Positions 30,701-43,400 of a stretch of DNA of 64,000 bases are shown piece after piece. Where the stretch lies: NCBI GenBank assembly GCA_003260075.1, contig QLIY01000664.1:28685-92684 (forward strand), given 5' to 3'. Source of the stretch: Phallusia mammillata (taxonomy: Eukaryota > Chordata > Ascidiacea > Phlebobranchia > Ascidiidae). Position 1 is the first letter of the stretch; each line of letters begins with the position of its first letter. The translations under genes were made by a program, and so were the position numbers. Below the pieces are notes generated by a model that searched no databases, was not told where the DNA came from, and was given only the letters and a program-made list of their open reading frames with translations.

Positions 30701-33164
30701 TTTCTTTAAAGTTTTGGAATTTACAACTATTGAAAATGTTTGGGCAACGAAACTGGAAAAAAGTTTAGGACAAGCAAAATTTTGTTTCTTTAACTCTTAT
30801 TAATCCTTACTTGGGTCACGTAACTTTGATCCCATCTCTGCAAGATTTTCAACTTCCTCCTTTTGAGGTGCATGAATGATTATCACTGTTGAACCCAGGA
30901 TGGAAAGAATACACCCAATCTTACCGTGCAGATTTAGGTATTCATCAAGAAAGTAGGATGAAAGTACAGCACTGAGAAAACACATATATAGTAACTTATA
31001 CATGTTTTAGGGAGGTGACCAGTAACAGTAACATTAAAATTTTTTTACCCTGTTACAGTGTAAAATCTGCCAACATCTACTTATCAAGGGGGGGGGGGTA
31101 TACATGTTTTAGGGAGGTGACCAGTAACAGTAACATTAAAAATTTTTTACCCTGTTACAGTGTAAAATCTGCCAACATCTACTTATCAAGGAATACTCTA
31201 ATCCCTGGGGTTTACATAGTTGTTGAAAAAGTAGATTTTGTTGAAACAAATTGCATGTACTTTTATCAAACTAAAATTGTTTCTGATGGGCAATTGCTAT
31301 TTGATTTCAAAAATTGGCAATAAAACTTTTCTTACAAAAGTTTGGGTTTCAGACCTTTACACTACTTGGCATAAAGACATGCAAATTATGCCATAAAAGC
31401 ACAAATAGCTGTAAATCATAACAACTGATTTTAAACACCAATGTATTATGGCCAAATAAAACTTATTTCTCATAAAGTTAATGTCCCATAAAAACACCTT
31501 AACAGGCACTTTGTTTCAAATTACAACTTAGCATATTTATATTAAACAAACAAATGTGTTTTTACAGGTAAAGCTTTTTGTAGTTTGCAATTCCATAAAG
31601 GGTATAAAATATGCATTCATTACACAACCACAATCAATACACAGATGAAAGGGATACAACAACAATGTTCCAGTGACAGTACAACATGAATCACTTACCT
31701 AACCAAAACACTTAAAGCACCAAGTGGGGTGACTAAAGAAGCTGGAGCAAATGCATAGGCCAAGAAGTTTGCACCTTCCCCAACTCCCACTGTTAAAACA
31801 TTGAAGTATTAGTGTTGGAAATCATCGATCTTTAATTTGAATTGTTTGTCATAAAATATATATACTGGCAAAAAAATATATTGTTTTTGCCAGTTTTTTT
31901 ATCCTTTTCTTCAAAATGGTTGTGTTGGGTAGCTGACATTACCGTTAAAAAGCTGTCCCATATGGAATGTCAGACAATTTGTTACAACACATTTGCTGGC
32001 AACTTTAATTACAAACATTAGGACTCCCTAGGCAGATAACTTGTTCACTTTAAAATAGGGGGGGGGGGATTCCCATATGGAATGTCAGACAATTTGTTAC
32101 AGCACATTTGCTGGCAACTTTAATCACAAACATTAGGACTCCCTAGGCAGATAACTTGTTCACTTTAAAATAGTTTAAAAAAATATTTCCTGTATTTATT
32201 ACAATTGTTGTAAATGCCATTCTACGCAAGTTTATTCTCTGTTAATCAATGTATAGAACAGTAGTTGAATAACATCCACACAGTTGTGGGTCTGCAGGTT
32301 GTATATATGTGTTTAAAAGTGGTCAGTGACCGATAAATTTGCAAACTGAATAATCTTACTTGAAATAAGGCCTGCCCACCACATCCATTCTTTCAAATAT
32401 GCATGTCCTCCTTCACCTGCAACATAAGCATTAAGTCAATTGTTACAAGAAGTTGTTAGTTGAAAAACAAAGCCCAAACTTCTTTTAGTGGAATTTAGGG
32501 TCAAATCCACAACCATAGGAATGTGCTGCCTTATTCAAAACTTAAGGGTGTTAATGCAGATAAAAACAAAGCAAAATGCTTGGGGAGTTGGGCCTGAAGA
32601 TTGAATAAGTTCTATACTAGTCCTGAAACATGACATATACCTGCTCTAGTAGTTCCTTTAGCAGCAAGACGGAGTAGGCCCTTTTTCTTCAAAATAAAAC
32701 TCCCACCAATGAAGATGCTTGAACTTATAGCTAAACCCAACCCAATATAGAAACCTGTATCAGCAGCGGCTGCTGCAGAATTACTGAAAGTACAACATCA
32801 ATTGTGAAACCAGGAATAAATGATATACTTAAATATAAATACAGATGTACATACCCTGTTGATGAATTGCCCCCACTGCCAGTCATATTGGGGTATATGG
32901 TTGTTGATGAGATTGTTGACGTAGGGGTCAACGTGGATGTCACGGTTGATATATTATTTTCACTTTGGCTGATGGCATCTGCAAGCCAAAACAACAATTA
33001 CTTTAGTTCTCTAAAATACACAGGTGGTTACACTCTATCATTTGATTACAGATACATTGTACAATGACAAACTAGTACCCCATCAAAAACAATTTCAACC
33101 TACTATGCCTAAATAAATGCGTAGTCACAGACAAAACAAGGCAAAGTAAAACAACTGTTTCCAT
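27798..33164 (-). CDS. NIPA2: NIPA2-type magnesium transporter
   Basis: Nine minus-strand exons: 33104-33164, 32855-32978, 32641-32783, 32360-32416, 31699-31789, 30811-30971, 29808-30055, 28594-28750, 27798-28093. Total 1,338 nt, 445 residues, with phases agreeing throughout. Family signatures are plain: [68 protein letters not shown] and [16 protein letters not shown] proteins are multi-pass membrane proteins that move Mg2+ at the plasma membrane and endosomes. Unlike human NIPA2 (about 360 residues), this one begins with a signal-like [13 protein letters not shown] and a Ser/Thr/Asn-rich stretch before the first membrane helix. The cytosolic tail carries an acidic YSDEDDD. The first exon is inferred from phase and signal-peptide character. 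Confidence 0.92.
30999..31190. repeat. Duplicated flank around a G11 run (31088-31098)
   Basis: Copies 30999-31087 and 31099-31190 in a NIPA2 intron differ by TAAAATTTTTTT against TAAAAATTTTTT. Confidence 0.78.
31956..32173. repeat. Duplicated flank around a G11 run (32058-32068)
   Basis: Copies 31956-32057 and 32070-32173 in a NIPA2 intron differ at TTACAACAC against TTACAGCAC and TTAATTACA against TTAATCACA. Confidence 0.8.
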
Positions 33165-36002
33165 TTTATAACATTAAATCGTTTTTTAAGTAAAATGTTG
33201 TGTTATAAGACAACATGTACAATGTGAAAGTTTAAAATGTGCGGTTTCGGCATAAAAACATTTTTCATGCAAACTTATAACAGAAACAATAAATCACCAT
33301 TAACAGAAAAGAAATAATCATGCAATATCAAAATGAACAAATATAAGATCAGGTAAGTGCTGCATGTGCTTTTGTGTAACTGAGGCATGCAAGCAACATG
33401 CATGCAATATACAACTATGCATTATGCAGCATTCAGCAGACTAGTATAAAGCAATTTAATTGAACATCAACTGATGGGCCAACACACCTGTTGAAATTGT
33501 GTTCATGAAACTAGATTCCTGTCAAGAAACAGTTATATTAATGTGTAGCTTAAAAGATTTTTACAAGTAAGCACATTTTGATTCAATAAACCTACACAAG
33601 TTGTAAAGACTACAAACAAGCTGCTATCAAATTATGTCAGTTTTGTAATGCAGCAACAAAACACATGCAAACAAAAGCTCGATGCAATTTGTATGGTGGT
33701 TCACAATACAGTAAGGTGTGCATAAATGTACACAGATATCATAAAAACTATTGACTGTTGTATTTTTAGCATGATAATAAAATACAGAAAACCTGTAACA
33801 ATTGAAGCTTACAGGAAAAACTTTGAAGGCAAAACCATGTCAAATGTTACAAACTGAATTGAAATTCAGCCAGTTTAGTGTCTATCTGGCTGATACATAA
33901 ATGTGGGGGGGGGGAGTAACAAACTAAATTGAAATTCAGCCAGTTTAGTGTCTATCTGGCTGATACATAAATGTAGTTATGTGCATAAAACTGTTTTTAT
34001 ATGTGTTATTATGTGGAATAGCATGCACATGATACAAAGTTAACTATTTATCTGCAGTGATAAGTTTGATACACATGTGACACATTTGGCTATAGTTTAT
34101 GTTATCTGAAAATATTTACCTGCAACACTCATGACCATAAAACTTTTTCAAATCGTCAAAGAAATATTTTAGATTCCAATATCACTTGAGATATTTCAAA
34201 TATAATACATAAATTAACACATAGTTTTGTTTAGTGTAATGCCTAAATGAAGTCTATGTAAATTAAAATACAGTTTAAAATCAGTTATAAAACTTTACAA
34301 TCTTATTTTAACTGACATTTCTTATGATGCAAAAAAAAAACTTTAATGCCATTGGTAGTCAGATAGCAAAACTAAAATTCAAAACTTTACAAAAGATTAC
34401 AGAGCTAACTAGTTTCAGGACAGGCCAATTTTTCGATGTATATTGTATATCTATTCCAAACTTCGTCATTTTATTGTTGGGCTACAAAGCATGTCTTTAC
34501 TCATTTTTTCCTATTTCCTAAACTAATATCTCGTTTGCTAGTTAGTTGACAGTAAAGTACAGGAACTAAGAACTTCCACATGCTTATACAATACAGGGCT
34601 AACAAAACCCACAGACAATACAAAATAAAATTTAATTTTGTCTGCCGAACGGGGAAATAGGGCAAGTTGAAGCGGATGAGAGAAATGTTTTTCGTGTGCA
34701 GAAAACAAAAATGAGTCCACTAACAAATAAAGCAAACTGTTAGTTTCTTATCATTGGTCTTTCGAATTGATCAAAACTTTTATTTCCTTGACATTGAAGG
34801 CAGAAGAATAAGTTTGATCAATAAGGTCCAAACAAACTAACTAGACAGTAGACACTAGAAGCAGGTAAATTAAGCCAAACTCATCGGATCCAAGAAAGTC
34901 ATTTCTCAAAACATTTCACTCGTGACGGCCTGTCTGATTCATTCATATCATAAGAAATAATAAGACCGAACGTTTTAAAGACCAAGGGAGTGTTTCGGCT
35001 CAAAGCTTTGTGGTAAGATGACGTAACTTATTACTAGCTGTTAAATATGACGTGATGCTACGTACGATAGGGCACACGTTGTACAGCTGTCCTGCTCGAA
35101 AATTAACAATTTTTTTTCGTGTAATGTTAGATTACCGTATTCCACGGTGTTACTTCTATGAAGCAGTGGGCCTTTTTCTGCCCTGATACCCCTAGAAATT
35201 GACATGCAAGGATGATACTTTTTTACGTATTCCGTGGTGTTTTATGTATACTTACTGATAAATATTTTAAATATTGCTGAAACCTTACTTTTTAACGAAT
35301 GGGCCCAAAAGATCCTTCGCTTTAAACCCTGTTTTGGTGCACAAATTGCACGCCGACATTAAACTGGCGTAACCATTTCTTTTGTTTACCCCACCACAGA
35401 TGTCAAGCATAACTTTAAGAGGTTAACCTATTTTTCACTTTCAAGAATGGCGCTAATCATTGTATTGTTGCACAGATAATGAAACTCACGAAATCAACCT
35501 TTTCGTTACAAAGTCGTCAAACATGGTTTCTTTCGTGTGGGCCAACGTTTGGCAATTTTCGTCTTTTTTTGGACATTTTTGGTCTTTAAATATTAGACTA
35601 AGGCTACAAATTAATAGTTTTTTGATGTAATGAATTTAACTCACATCTTGTTGTGTAGGCTAACATGTATGTTTGAAACAAATCATTATCAATGGTTACA
35701 AATGTTGTAGAAAATATTGTCGGGCATCGGTAAGTTAAAGATCAAAAACACTATGCGGTGAGCAGATTCGTTAAGATATAAAGTGTGGGCCTACTATAAG
35801 CGTTAAGCACGGTTTTCAGAAGTTAAAAAGGCACGCCGTCAATGGAACATGGTATGATGTGACGAAGAAATTAGCACACACACACAAGAATTCGTTTCTT
35901 GGGCGAACATCAACTCGCATTGGCATCAAGGGAAAATCGTCGCTATAAGTTCATGCACCCTTTTGCCTTAGTGTGTGCATACGTCGGCAAAAGCTTCACT
36001 CT
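33165..36002. other. Intergenic region between NIPA2 and the giant mosaic gene
   Basis: This is the upstream flank of NIPA2 and the 3' flank of the 36003-53668 gene. One G-run duplication (33846-33975) is present. No open frame with a recognisable domain, RNA gene or MITE was seen. Confidence 0.55.
33846..33975. repeat. Duplicated flank around a G10 run (33905-33914)
   Basis: Copies 33846-33904 and 33915-33975, short at about 60 bp, differ at AAACTGAATT against AAACTAAATT. Confidence 0.75.
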
Positions 36003-36218
36003 TTATTTGCCAGCTGGATTAGAGGCTTGAGTGTAGGCATCGAACAGTTTTTGCCATTGTGGAAGAAGATAATCTGTGTAGGTCGCATATTCTTTCTCCC
36101 ACAGCAACACGTCTTCTTGGGTAAAGTCACCTGGAAAATTCAAGTTTACTGTAACTGAAATATAATATAAATGTACAACTGGGATCGGCCCTGAAGCATT
36201 AATGGATACTAGTGACCA

Positions 36219-36316
<98 letters not shown>

Positions 36317-37438
36317 TTTTAGTTTTTGGCAAATTTTGGGAGACCGCTGGAGAAATAAAAACGGTTCGGTCCGAAACGGTCCCCCAAAACACCTTAAAAA
36401 AACGCTGCTAGTGACCATAGCACACTTATATATAAATCATAGTACGCCAGGCCTATTGAGGGCGTTATACCGAATCAGTCGGTCACCAGGCATTTACCAT
36501 ATGGCAAGACGTAGGCTAAAAAATCTAGCATGCGGTGAGACTCGAACCCATGACAGGAGTATTTAACGCTTTCAATAGGTCTGGCGTACTATGAGTGAAA
36601 TAAAAAAAACAATTTGAGGTTGGGTTTTTGCCTTGGTAACTTAATACGAAACAATAATTGACCAAGGTTATTTAACCATAAAAACTTCTCAGTCGCTTCA
36701 TTGCCTACCCTGGAGAGGTTGATCGCAAATAAGGAACAAACAGCCGTTGTAGTCAACGAAAGTGCGAGTCTGAACGCTGCAGGGTGGTTTATACGGTGCT
36801 GGACACTGGGAATGATCGGGAGAAATTCCAGGTAAAGCTGATCCGAAGCTTGCGAAATAGTCAGACGCCAACTGGAACCACTTGTTAACTGTGTCGTTTC
36901 TACAAAGAGGAGTATGTAATGAATCAAGTGTTGTGGGTAAAAAAATGCTGTTGAAAAATCAAAGGACAATATTGTGTTTATTACCTCCATTTGTTGTAGT
37001 TGTCCTGCCATTGTTTGGTCGCGTTGGTTTGTTGGTACTTTGTTCCAGAAGTGGGTGAAGGTGTTGTTTGACCTAATAAATTACCAGCATAGACATATTG
37101 TTAGACATTGCGTTCTTGGATCTAATTTTGTGACCAACTTACCGATTGTATTAAAGTTTTCAGCTTTTGTGTTACCCATAGATAGCCCACCTTTCTTCGG
37201 TATTACTGTTGCAACGTAGTTTTGATCTTAAAAGTAGAAAGATGCGTAAAAACTTAGAGCTTAGTAATGTCTGCAATTAACTGTGAGTATTACTAACAAC
37301 GACAGTACCTGACAAAATGTCATAGAAGCATTCATACGTATACGGAGAATGAGCAGGGACCTCTCCGAAATTCTGGGAAAATCCAGTATTTGACGAAACT
37401 GCTGTTTGGTCGATGGTAATAAGGTAGGAGTCAGCCGA
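36003..37438 (-). CDS. C-terminal exons of the giant mosaic gene
   Basis: Exons 37309-37438 and 37143-37226 complete an FN3-like domain started at the end of the mucin exon ([31 protein letters not shown]). Exons 36985-37072, 36709-36899 and 36003-36130 encode about 135 residues with five cysteines and many aromatics ([25 protein letters not shown]) that I cannot assign. The end NPAGK is followed by TAA, with no membrane anchor or GPI-like tail. Confidence 0.75.
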
Positions 37439-40400
37439 CTAAAAGTTAACAGATCGTGAATAACATGCAACGAGAACGCACAACAATTTCTTACCGAATC
37501 GTGCTTTACTTTCACGCAAACAGTACCATTGGCGATTGTCAACACTTCAACTTGCAGGTTAAGAGGAGCTTCTGTAGTCGCGGGAGCTGTGGGCACTGCA
37601 GTGGCAGTTACAGTTGTTTGTTGTAAAGTAACTGGGCCGCTTGACGCCGAAGCACTGTCAGTTGACTGTTGCACCGCGCTTGTTTCTGGTTCTGTTGCGC
37701 CTGATGTTGTCGCCGTATTACTTGTTTGAGCTGGCTGGGTTACAGTTGCCGTTTCCATTGTCGAGACCACTGACGTAGATGTGGTACTACCAGGAACAGC
37801 TGGAGCGTTTCCTGTAGTAGTTTCTGCCGAAGCTCCAGCATGTGATATTGGTGCATTTGCTTGAGTGGTGACTGGGGAAGCCATTGCATCCGAAACTGTA
37901 CCAGACGCTGTTGCTGATTCTGGAGTGGTTTCGGATGCAGAACTAATCGCAACTGAACCAGATGTTGTGGTGACTTGAGACGGAGTGGAATCGGTAGAAA
38001 CTGCACCAGATGTGTTTGGCGTTGTCGTCTCTGTTGTTTCTGTCAATGCAATGGTTCCATTTGTTGTGGTAACTGTTGCTTGACTGGTTTCTGTTGGGAG
38101 AACAACTGCAGATGTCAATGCAGAAGTTTGGGTTGAATCTGTACTTAAAATCACATCATGTGTTGTTAATATTTGCGCTTGACTTGTTTCGGATGTCTGA
38201 ATCGGTACTTTTGTGGTTTCGGTTGGCACAGAACTTTCAGATGTTACTACTAGAGTTTGTGTTGTTTCGGTCGATGCAACGGCACTAGATGTCGCTACAC
38301 TATCTGTTTGGGTACTTTCGGTTGATACAACGGTCCCTGCCATTTCCCCCATGGATGTTTGGTTAGTTTGTGTCCCGGTGCCGGTCATTTCTGAAACCGA
38401 TGGCTGGTTGGTTGCTGACTGCGTTGATTCACTTGATGTAGTTTCCACCACTGATGCTGTAGAATTTTCTGTCGGGACTGGGGTTTCAAAAACAATAGCA
38501 CCAGAAGTGGTCACACTGTGCGCTTGGGTGGTCTCAGTCGCTAATGCAGTGCCAGAACTGGTTTGTGTAACTGCCTGTGTGGCTTCTTGTGATGCAACAG
38601 TGCCATTCGTTTCAGCTAATAGTGGTTGGCCTGTTTCTGTCTGGACTGTTGCCGCACTCGTTTCTGTCACAGATGGTTGGTTGGTTGCCGCCTGCGTTGT
38701 TTCTGTTGATGCAACTGTACTGGTCGTTTCTGTTACAGATGGTTGGTTGGTTACCGCCTGAGTTATTTCTGTTGATACAACTGTACTGGTCGTTTCCGTT
38801 ACAGATGGTTGGTTGGTTACCGCCTGTGTTGTTTCTGTTGATGCAACTGCACTGGTCGTGTCAGTTGCAGATGGTTGGTTGGTTATCGCTTGCGTTGTTT
38901 GTGTTGATGCAACTGCACTGGTCGTTTCAGTTACAGATGGTTGGTTGGTTACCGCCTGCGTTGTTTCTGCTGATGTAGCAACACTGGCCGGTTCTGACAC
39001 AGATGGTTGGTTGGTTACCGCCTGCGTTGTTTCTGCTGATGTAGCAACACTGGCCGGTTCTGACACAGATGGTTGGTTGGTTACCGCCTGCGTTGTTTCT
39101 GCTGATGTAGCAACACTGGCCGGTTCTGACACAGATGGTTGGTTGGTTACCGCCTGCGTTGTTTCTGCTGATGTAGCAACACTGGCCGTTTCTGACACAG
39201 ATGGTTGGTTGGTTGCCGCTTGTGTTGTTTCTGTTGATACAACTGCACTGGTCGTTTCAGTTACGGATGGATGGTTGGTTGCCGCCTGCGTTGTTTCTGT
39301 GGATGCAACTGCACTGGTCGTTTCAGTTACAGATGTTTGGTTGGTTACCGCCTGCGTTGTTTCTGTGGATGCAACTGCACTGGTCGTTTCCGTTATAGAT
39401 GGTTGGTTGGTTACCGCCTGCGTTGTTTCTGCTGATGTAGCAACACTGGCCGTTTCTGACACAGATGGTTGGTTGGTTGCCGCCTGCGTTGTTTCTGTGG
39501 ATGCAACTGCACTGGTCGTTTCAGTTACAGATGTTTGGTTGGTTACCGCCTGCGTTGTTTCTGTGGATGCAACTGCACTGGTCGTTTCCGTTATAGATGG
39601 TTGGTTGGTTACCGCCTGCGTTGTTTCTGCTGATGTAGCAACACTGGCCGTTTCTGACACAGATGGTTGGTTGGTTGCCGCCTGCGTTGTTTCTGTGGAT
39701 GCAACTGTACTGGTCGTTTCTGACACAGATGGTTGGTTGGTTACCGCCTGTGTTGTTTCTGTTGATACAACTGCACTGGTCGTTTCAGTTACAGATGGTT
39801 GGTTGGTTGCCGCCTGCGTTGTTTCTGTGGATGCAACTGCACTGGTCGTTTCAGTTACAGATGTTTGGTTGGTTACCGCCTGCGTTGTTTCTGTGGATGC
39901 AACTGCACTGGTCGTTTCCGTTATAGATGGTTGGTTGGTTACCGCCTGCGTTGTTTCTGCTGATGTAGCAACACTGGCCGTTTCTGACACAGATGGTTGG
40001 TTGGTTGCCGCCTGCGTTGTTTCTGTGGATGCAACTGTACTGGTCGTTTCTGTCACAGATGGTTGGTTGGTTGCTGCCTGCGTTGTTTCTGATGGTACAC
40101 CTGTACTGGTCGTTTCTGATGCAGATGGTTGGTTGTTTACCGCCTGCGTTGTTTCTGTTGATGCAACTGTACTGGTCGTTTCTGTCGCAGATGGTTGGTT
40201 GGTTGCCGCCTGCGTTGTTTCTGTTGACGCACCTGCAACGGTCGTTTCTGACACAGGTGGTTGGTTGTTTGCCGCCTGCGTTGTTTGTTCCGTACTTGAT
40301 GTTGGTTGTGTTGTAAGTTCTCCGAATGTCGATGTTGTACTGTCATTTAAGTCACCAGATCTACCTACAGGATCTGCTGGTCTGCTGGTAGTGACCGTGC

Positions 40401-43400
40401 TTTCAGACAAGAAACCACTTTCGGTTGTGGAACTTTGGTTTAACGAGGCAACTGCAGCTTCAGTATTGGTAATTGATGAACTAGCGAAGGGTTGGTCAGA
40501 TGTGGAGGTTGTGTTGGGAACGCTTGCGCCAGTAGCTGAATCTGCAGCAATAACACCGGCCACTGAACTGCTGGTTGTCGCTGTAGACGGTGCAGAGGTA
40601 CCTAAAGTGGTCAATAAACTTAATACTGCTCAAGATAAAGTAATTTTCAAAATCCAATTTTTACCTTGAGAAGACGTTGTTGTAAAGCTGGTATTTTGAG
40701 AAGATCCAATAGCTGAACCCCTGCCTCCCCACGCAACAACGGTGTATGAAACCCCTGAAATAGGTGTTTAGTAAGTGCTGTCATGTGGTAAGTTTACGTG
40801 TATCATACAAGGGAAGTAGTTTTACGTCACGGGTGTATTTTTATGTTTATTTCAAGACTGTGTAAACTTGTGAATCAGGGATACTGACGTAAGCCTACGC
40901 CACAATATGTAAAAATAGTCTGGAAATTTTGAAACTACAACAAGATCTCACCTTCAGCAAGTTGGTTCACACACATTTCATAGTTAGTCCTCAGTTCTTT
41001 TTGGTTAAAGCTAAAATTAGCGAGTGGAGTGTCCAATTGGTCGGTGAGGTAAAAGTCTAAAAAGTACTTTTGGATGTCAGGACTTCCACTCAGTGAAATG
41101 CACCCGCGGGAGCTTGACACATTGATAACGGTAAGGCTAATAATGTCCAGCACATATTGAGCAACTGTTGTATCTAAAGCAGCGGTAGCATCTTGTGATT
41201 GTGTGGTTTTTGATTGAGTAGTTGTATCTGGTTTGACAACTGCATCCGCTGTAGTGGCAGCATCAGTTTGAGTGGTTGTTTCTCTTTGGGTGGTTTCTGG
41301 TTGTGTGGTTGCTTCTCGTTGCGTGATGGTTTCTGGCTGGGTAGTTGTTTGTGGTTGCGTGGTCGTGCTTTCTGGTTGCGTGGCAACAATGTCTGGCTGT
41401 GTGGTGGATTCTGGTTGTGTAGAAGCATCTGATGGAGCAGTCGTGTCTGGTGACGTTGGTGTGTCTGAATTTGTAGTGGTTTCTTGGCTGATTGTCGCAT
41501 CTGGTCCTGTGGTTCCCGTTGTTTTCTGTAGTGCAGCAGCATCACTGCTAACAACTGTCGGATCAACCTGAAAGGCACGATTTGTTTATTGTATGGAGGA
41601 GCAAACAGCTTTTGCTGGTTGGTTGCCAATGGAAAACTATATTTAAACTTTTTTTAAGTTACACGCAGAATGTGTGTACTGGCTCACCTGTGATGATGTA
41701 GAATTTAGTTGCTCCACCTTTATTTGGGGACACTCAGCTGCTGTAATACACCTGAACCACAAAAAAAGTTTTTATTTTTGTTTAAGGCTATATTTAGTTT
41801 AGAAGTTCAAGACTATGATGTAAATGATGACATTTCACCTCTAAATACATAAATTCAAAAGGCCATACGCGAGCCCACGCAAGTACTTGTATGTTCACAG
41901 ATCACACCCTATCCTTAAATGGTGTGGATTTACTTGGAGGTAGAGCGAAGTAAATGCCACTACACAAGTTTAACTGCTTGGTAGAAGTATATGGACGTAT
42001 AACTTAAATATTAAACACAAGACCAGCTTGACTTACCTTCCTTCGTGTAAAACATATCGTTCCGGCGGACAAACACATCTCTCAACCATAATACGCACAC
42101 AGGGTGGCTCAAGGTCGTCACATGTAGAATCACAATTTGAGGTGCTCAAAAATCGTTGATCGGGAATGTCGCAATCTATAAGGTCAGCACATTCAGTTAC
42201 CAGCCAATATTAAAGGATGATGAATCACTTTTATATAGAGTGTTATGAACACCACTTTGTAAGCGCCTTGGAAAACAACGGCGCACGTATACGTGTTAAA
42301 ATTCGCATACGTTCGTGGTCAATGACTGTTGCGTTAGGGCAGTGTTTCTCAACCTTTTTTAGACCTCGTGGCCCCCTAAAAGTAACCCTGTAGGACCTGT
42401 GACCCCCTTAAAAATGTAAATGGCAATCTCCTGTTGGAATTCGGTACTAATTTTGACTTTAAACAGGTCGAATAGAATAAACAAGAATCCGTAATCGTAA
42501 AAACCTCAATATAGAGAAATAGAATGTGAAATAATCGATTAAATTAGGGAATAAAGTTAAAAAGGAAATGGATTTTAGTGGGTGTTTCTGGTGAATCTAC
42601 ACCCGTGGGCCCCCGGAACACAGCTCGTGCCCCCCCTGAGGGGCCATAGGCCCTGGTTGAGAACCACTGCGTTAGGCCATGAGATATAAATTAGGGAAAT
42701 TGATAAATGCTTTTTGAATACTAAGTAAACGCACTTACACATAAATTTGTAGCGAATAGAAAACCCTCGATAGACACTTGGCTGTGGGCCAGGTACGAGG
42801 CGAGCTGTGACGTCAGAGCCATACTGTAGCTGCAACTGTGGAGGCGAAGCTTGGCAAAAGGAAAACGTTCGTTCACTGCTTATGATCTCAAGGCGATCTT
42901 CGATACAAGTCCCACGGGGTCCAATTTTTCCCAACCTGATTGTTGAAATACAAAAATTTAAGAAATTGCTATGACACTTTTAATGTGGATTTGCTATAGC
43001 TGAATAGACCGTTTTGTTTGGTCTTTGAAAATGAACGCTAGCCTTTACAGGCAAGCAAATATTTCTAAATAAGCAAGAAAAAGCTAAACAAATTTACAGT
43101 GTAGGTATTTAAAGCTAGCAGATTACACAAAGCACAACTGACAGTGGAAAATATCGGATTAAATTAAATCCAATAAGGTTTGCCTTGTGGTCCGCTATGC
43201 GATGCGGAGCTTTGCTAATCAGAAAAAAATGTGATGTTAATGTCACCGGTTGGAATAGCGTTCTTTCGTCGCATTTACGTGGAAGTGGTTAATAAGTGCC
43301 TTCGAAAAACGTGTCCAGTAGAGTTTGGCAACGCAGCAAGTGCTGTGGCTATACATCAACTTTTATGAGGTGGCTGGCGACAAAGTGAACCCATTATCAG

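Noticed and set aside
36003..36392. Frame with a long polyproline stretch
   Set aside because: The prolines come from the 96-base G run, which stands for a gap inside a MITE. Only 36003-36130 is a real exon.
36531..36560. tRNA gene on the minus strand
   Set aside because: Only a B-box-like GGTTCGAG is present. No acceptor stem, D arm or anticodon arm could be folded around it.
38640..40290. CRISPR-like array
   Set aside because: Units are in-frame coding, contiguous, without unique spacers, in an animal gene.
38813..40669. 618-codon plus-strand open frame opposite the mucin exon
   Set aside because: It is the mirror of the 66-bp repeat. Repeated units free of stop on one strand are free of stop in register on the other. 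No splice or start logic supports it.
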